This document shows, one piece after another, positions 60,292 to 64,000 of a stretch of DNA of 64,000 nucleotides. A program made the translations under genes and the position numbers. The stretch comes from Plazaster borealis. Taxonomy: Eukaryota > Echinodermata > Asteroidea > Forcipulatida > Labidiasteridae. Where the stretch lies: contig JAJGQC010000609.1 of NCBI GenBank assembly GCA_021014325.1, forward strand, positions 186,001 to 250,000, read 5' to 3'. Position 1 is the stretch's first letter, and the number at the start of each line of letters is the position of its first letter. The notes beneath the pieces are model-generated. The model was given only the letters and a program-made list of their open reading frames with translations, made no database searches and was not told where the DNA came from.

Positions 60292-61066
60292 CAGTGGCGG
60301 ATCCAGGATTTTCCAAACAGGGGGCGTGAAAATGTACCAAGCAGCAAAATTAAGGGTGAATGCAATTTGTGGCGCCTGAGAACGCGTAACTCAAAGCCCT
60401 AACGGCATGGGTTCAGGGGCCCGCCTACATGCTCCGAAACAGTTAGGATTCTAGATGCTCTGTGGTGCAATCTCAAGCAGGATCTGACCACTTTAACCAA
60501 TTTACATCTTTGTATATTATGTTATGCTATAAATGTCATAATTTAATGATAATGAGCAGATGTAAGCCCCTGGCGGAAGCTCTGAGCTTTTGGCCTTTTG
60601 AGGGGTGAAAATCAAGCCTCTGTTTGCCTAAAACAGAGAAATAGACACACTTTATATAAGCACTTTCGATCCATATCAATCTTCTAATTTTACTCAAAGA
60701 AAATGTAATACCACAAATCTCACGCTTTGGATCTGGTCGCTGCATTATCTGGTTTCATGCATATTCACATATTCACTAGTGGGTAAGATCGTTTTCAAAT
60801 TCAAGCTAACTGTCGTATTATCCCGGACAAATTGGCACATCAGGTTTCAATGTTACTTTACTGTTGCAAATCTAAACAATTACAAGTGACATATCATGAA
60901 AGATTCATTTTGGCAGAAAGAAAATGTGAATGGTATAGTATGACAAAGAAATCAATCCTGCCTCTGGGGTAAATTAACACCACGCACACTTGTGGCTAAT
61001 TTTTAAACAGGCAGTACTAAAAAGAAAATAGAAAAGGTTTTTAGGGGCTGACGCCACGCCTCGACC
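60292..61066 (+). mobile_element. hAT-like element X, copy 2, right arm
   Basis: Mirror of 11640-12416, starting CAGTGGCGGATCCAGG. Segments shared with copy 1 include GTCGTATTATCCCGGAC and CAGCGACCAGATCC on the opposite strand. Confidence 0.5.
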
Positions 61067-61577
61067 TCAACAACACAAGAACAACATATACAACACAAGG
61101 CAATAAAAGGAACAAAACAACAAAAACAGACAAAAACATAGCACAAAAAAATAATAAATAAATAAACAATCAAACAAACAAAAACAAACAAAAAACAAAC
61201 AAGCGCCTTGCTGAAAATATCAATCCGGTCTTGTTGTAAGAGACACGATGTAGGCCGTAATCATCCTAGCAGATGGCTGAATATAAAAATTTATCATGGA
61301 GTAGACTGCTTGCAATGTCCAGGGCAGTGTATACGGCAATTGCTTTGTGCTGTTATTCATCGCTCAAGTACATCTAGGAAATGGCAAAATTACGTTAGAG
61401 GGTAGACCGCCAGCGTGTAAAGAGTGGGAGGGTCGGGCGCAAATTACAGAATTAATCTAAGGTCGATCTGAGCACTTTGAAAATGTTCGTCTCCAATCAC
61501 GCTGAGATTCAAAGCAGCAGGAGATATAGCATGCGTTTTAGTCCACTTGTCCGGCTTTTACACTAATGTAATAACGG

Positions 61578-61677
61578 CATGGGCGAAAAACATGGGGGGA
61601 CATTTGATATTGTGTCCCCCACCCTTGAAAACTTGGGGGGGACATGTCCCCCTGTCCCCCCCTATATGACGCCCATG
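61578..61677. mobile_element. 100-bp hAT-like mini-element, right arm
   Basis: Mirror of 11011-11110, also 100 bp with CATGGGCG and CGCCCATG ends. It is followed by the detached minisatellite unit at 61678-61775. Confidence 0.5.
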
Positions 61678-61775
61678 CTACCAGCCTGTACTCCAATCCC
61701 AAACATGCATCCTTTTTTCTGTCAATCTTGAACCACCCCAAGATATTACCCCTTCTACTGCAGCCTACATGTGAA
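61678..61775 (-). repeat. Detached unit of the 82-bp minisatellite, right arm
   Basis: Mirror of 10911-11010. It reads ACCAGCCTGTACTCCAATCC followed by CTGTCAATCTTGAACC. Confidence 0.8.
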
Positions 61776-61827
61776 TCAGTCCCAACTTGATGTTGTGAAA
61801 CAAATGAACTCAATAATTTCCTGCTCC

Positions 61828-63333
61828 CAGGGGCGGATACAGGGGGGTCGTATGCCCCCCCCTTTGACTGCCAAAAAAAAAAAAAAAATTAGCCACAAGT
61901 GTGTGTGGTGTAGTTTTTCCCCCCAGAGGCAGGATAGATTACTTTTTCATCCTATGCCACTCACATTTTTTCTTACTGCCAAAATGAATATTTCATGTAT
62001 GTCACTTGTAATTATTGTTTAAATTTGCAATAATAACATAGCATTTGAAACCTGATTTGCCAATTTGTCCGGGATAATACGACAGTAAGCTTGAATTTGA
62101 GAAACGATCTTACCCACTATGTGTTTAATGAATATGCATGAAACCAGATAATGCAAATATGCATGAAACCAGATAATGCAGCGACCAGATCCAAACGTGA
62201 GATTTGTGGTATTATAATTTTCTTTGAGTAAAATTAAAGGCCTAAAGCTCAGAGCTTCGGGGCTTCGCCCCTGACTCTATCGGGCTTCACCCTGGACCCC
62301 ATCATCCATGTTACAGAAAAATTTCCAGTAAATTTAGAAGATTGATATGGATCTGAATTAAAGTTTGTCTATTTCTCAGTTTTTGTTATCATATCGTTGG
62401 CTCACCAGGCGCTCTCAGGCGACACAAATTGCATGCACCATTTGCTGCTTGGTACATTTTCACGCCCCCCATCAGCGGCATAACTAGGGTAATTTCAGGG
62501 CGCACAAGGGAGTGCACCATTTTTTCTCGGGGACACTTCTGGCCAAGTTTCCATTTGCACTTTTCTTTAAAACAAGCCCAAGCCCGTAATCGGTGGGGGC
62601 TGGGGTCGGACGGCCCCTAAAAATTAAAAATAAATATAAAAAACTATTTAAAAAAAGAATAAAAAGTCTGAAAAAATAATGAAATTAAAAGTCTGCATCG
62701 TAGCTGTGACTTATTATCGTTAGTTTACGACATTTATAACATAAAATATTATACAAAGATGTAAATAGAGGACGCATTGGGTGGCATACGCCGCCTGAGC
62801 ATTAAATATGCAGAAATAATATTGATACAAAGCTGTAATTGAGATGTTTTCAGATATAACAACCAATATCATAGCGCTTGAATTGGGCATTCTTTTACAA
62901 AATTTCGAACTTCTGAGGGGGCAATCCTCCTCCCACTCCCTGAGTCGCTACGTGACGGACGGCGCTAACGCACCGATGTACATTTTCTTTCAAATTCGCC
63001 TCCCCAAAAAAAAGTTTTAAAAATCCTGGTTATGGGACTGAACAAGGCCCTTTTCATCGCCTTTTTTTGTTACTTACTATTTTTTTATAAGATAATCTGG
63101 CGTGAGTGTAAACAAAAATATTGTCTGCATGTAAACGGAAAATAGTTTTAAAAACATCAAAATTATCTCATCAAAGCGTAAAAAATGTAACATTTTACTC
63201 TGAAAATTTCCAATCACAAAAGTCAAGATCTCAAATGGGGGGGAGGCACCCGGGGGGCACGGACATCCATTGGGCCCCCCCCTGCCCCCTTAGTTACGCC
63301 ACTGCCCCGCTTGAAAACCTGGGTCCGCCCCTG
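61828..63333 (-). mobile_element. hAT-like element X, copy 1, right arm
   Basis: Mirror of 9309-10860, bounded by CAGGGGCGGATACAGG and GGGTCCGCCCCTG. It contains the nested element at 62473-63304. Confidence 0.6.
62473..63304. mobile_element. Nested hAT-like element, right arm
   Basis: Mirror of 9343-10196, with CAGCGGCATAACTAGGG at the left and CTTAGTTACGCCACTG at the right. It is slightly shorter because G/C homopolymers and small indels differ. Confidence 0.65.
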
Positions 63334-63688
63334 GCTCCATTCCATTTTAGTTTTATTTATCTATTTTAATAATCAAGAGTGCAACTGTCAAGAGCATAGT
63401 TTGAATAAAACAAACTTAAGCACAGAAGTAAACCATTTACATTATTATAGACATTGATTAAACTTTACATAAAAATTCTACTACAGAGACAATGAGTTAA
63501 TTCAGCTGATTATGAATGGGACAGGAAATTGTTTATAACGTTGCTCATATTTACAGTTTAATAATAATAATAATAATAGGCACACTAGGCCTATCTATTT
63601 AAAACTATTGGTTAAATTTTGACTGTCAAGTTTGATCAATGGCTCTTATATCTCATACAATTCTTTATTCTTTGATTTCTGTTTACAG

Positions 63689-63871
63689 ATTCATGAAGAT
63701 GATGAGGAGCAGCAGTTTCCTGTCAAGAGATGCCTCTCAAGAGATGCACCAGGGCTGTGATGAGAACACTTGGTTGGAAGTCTTCATTATGACTTCAAAC
63801 ACCTCATCATCTCTCTACTTCAAGCTTCTTGTACCTCAACTTTGTAAATTATTCAATACTAGGATATTAAG
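63689..63871 (+). other. Putative internal exon (right arm)
   Basis: Mirror of 8768-8952, with TTTACAG before and GTAGGT after. The open frame crosses both splice sites. No neighbouring exons can be assigned because the window ends 130 bp downstream. It could belong to a protein-coding or non-coding transcript. Confidence 0.35.
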
Positions 63872-64000
63872 GTAGGTTTGTTGTGTTGTTTATGAATTAT
63901 AAAAGGCCTGTTTACATAATCCTTGACCTCATCATCACGGCCTTGTCACACAAGTCCATTTTACAGGCAACTTTGACGCAACTGTTAACTGCAGTGCTGC

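Larger units (their letters stand above)
37056..64000 (-). repeat. Right arm of giant inverted repeat (palindrome)
   Basis: This is the reverse complement of 8639-36726 and is cut by the window edge. It lacks the 605-bp insert seen at 26732-27336, about 100 bp before one duplicated exon, a GT-flanked segment near 31660-31835, and one 478-bp minisatellite block. It carries extra degenerate minisatellite units around 58230-59500. These differences show that it was assembled from distinct molecules or has diverged, so it is not one read simply copied. Confidence 0.93.

Overview
This window is animal nuclear DNA with spliced-exon signals, vertebrate-type TTAGGG telomere-like repeats, tRNA-derived SINE heads, hAT-like and TTAA-ended miniature transposons, a LINE tail and a THAP/P-element-type gene. 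There are no bacterial-style genes. Large numbers of miniature inverted-repeat elements and poly-G-rich hAT-like elements suggest a marine invertebrate. An echinoderm is my best guess, from general resemblance only. Almost every long reading frame here is a repeat artefact (telomere-like arrays, an 82-bp minisatellite) or a chance frame.

The dominant structure is a giant imperfect palindrome. Bases 8639-36726 (left arm, about 28.1 kb) are repeated in reverse complement at 37056-64000 (right arm, about 26.9 kb, cut by the window edge). Only about 330 bp of unique loop separates them. Because the right arm runs off the window, the palindrome may be longer, and 1-8638 may also have a partner outside. 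Some stretches are nearly identical between arms: five frames of 62-103 codons differ by 0-1 residues. Others differ by indels, minisatellite copy number and presence/absence of inserts. This could be a true inverted duplication or two haplotypes joined head-to-head by assembly.

Layout. 1-8638 is outside the visible palindrome: an end of a TTAA-type MITE, a 2.2-kb telomere-repeat-carrying inverted-repeat element, short tandem repeats, two tRNA-derived sequences and several MITEs. From outside in, each arm holds: an exon-like segment; two inverted copies of a hAT-like element 'X', one with a nested hAT; an 82-bp minisatellite invaded by a hAT element with perfect 8-bp target duplications; a gene-poor stretch with hairpins and MITEs; a multi-exon transcript unit with four tandemly duplicated exons, probably non-coding; a GC-rich promoter-like region shared head-to-head with a THAP-domain/P-element-derived gene; a second promoter-like GC-rich block with a CRE; three direct copies of a ~0.5-kb repeat; and a second telomere-repeat element. 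The palindrome centre lies inside the 3' end of a LINE retrotransposon.

The only gene-like units are (i) the exon-array transcript unit, (ii) the THAP/P-element-derived gene, broken in the left arm and internally deleted in both, and (iii) the LINE tail. No intact conventional protein-coding gene can be supported.
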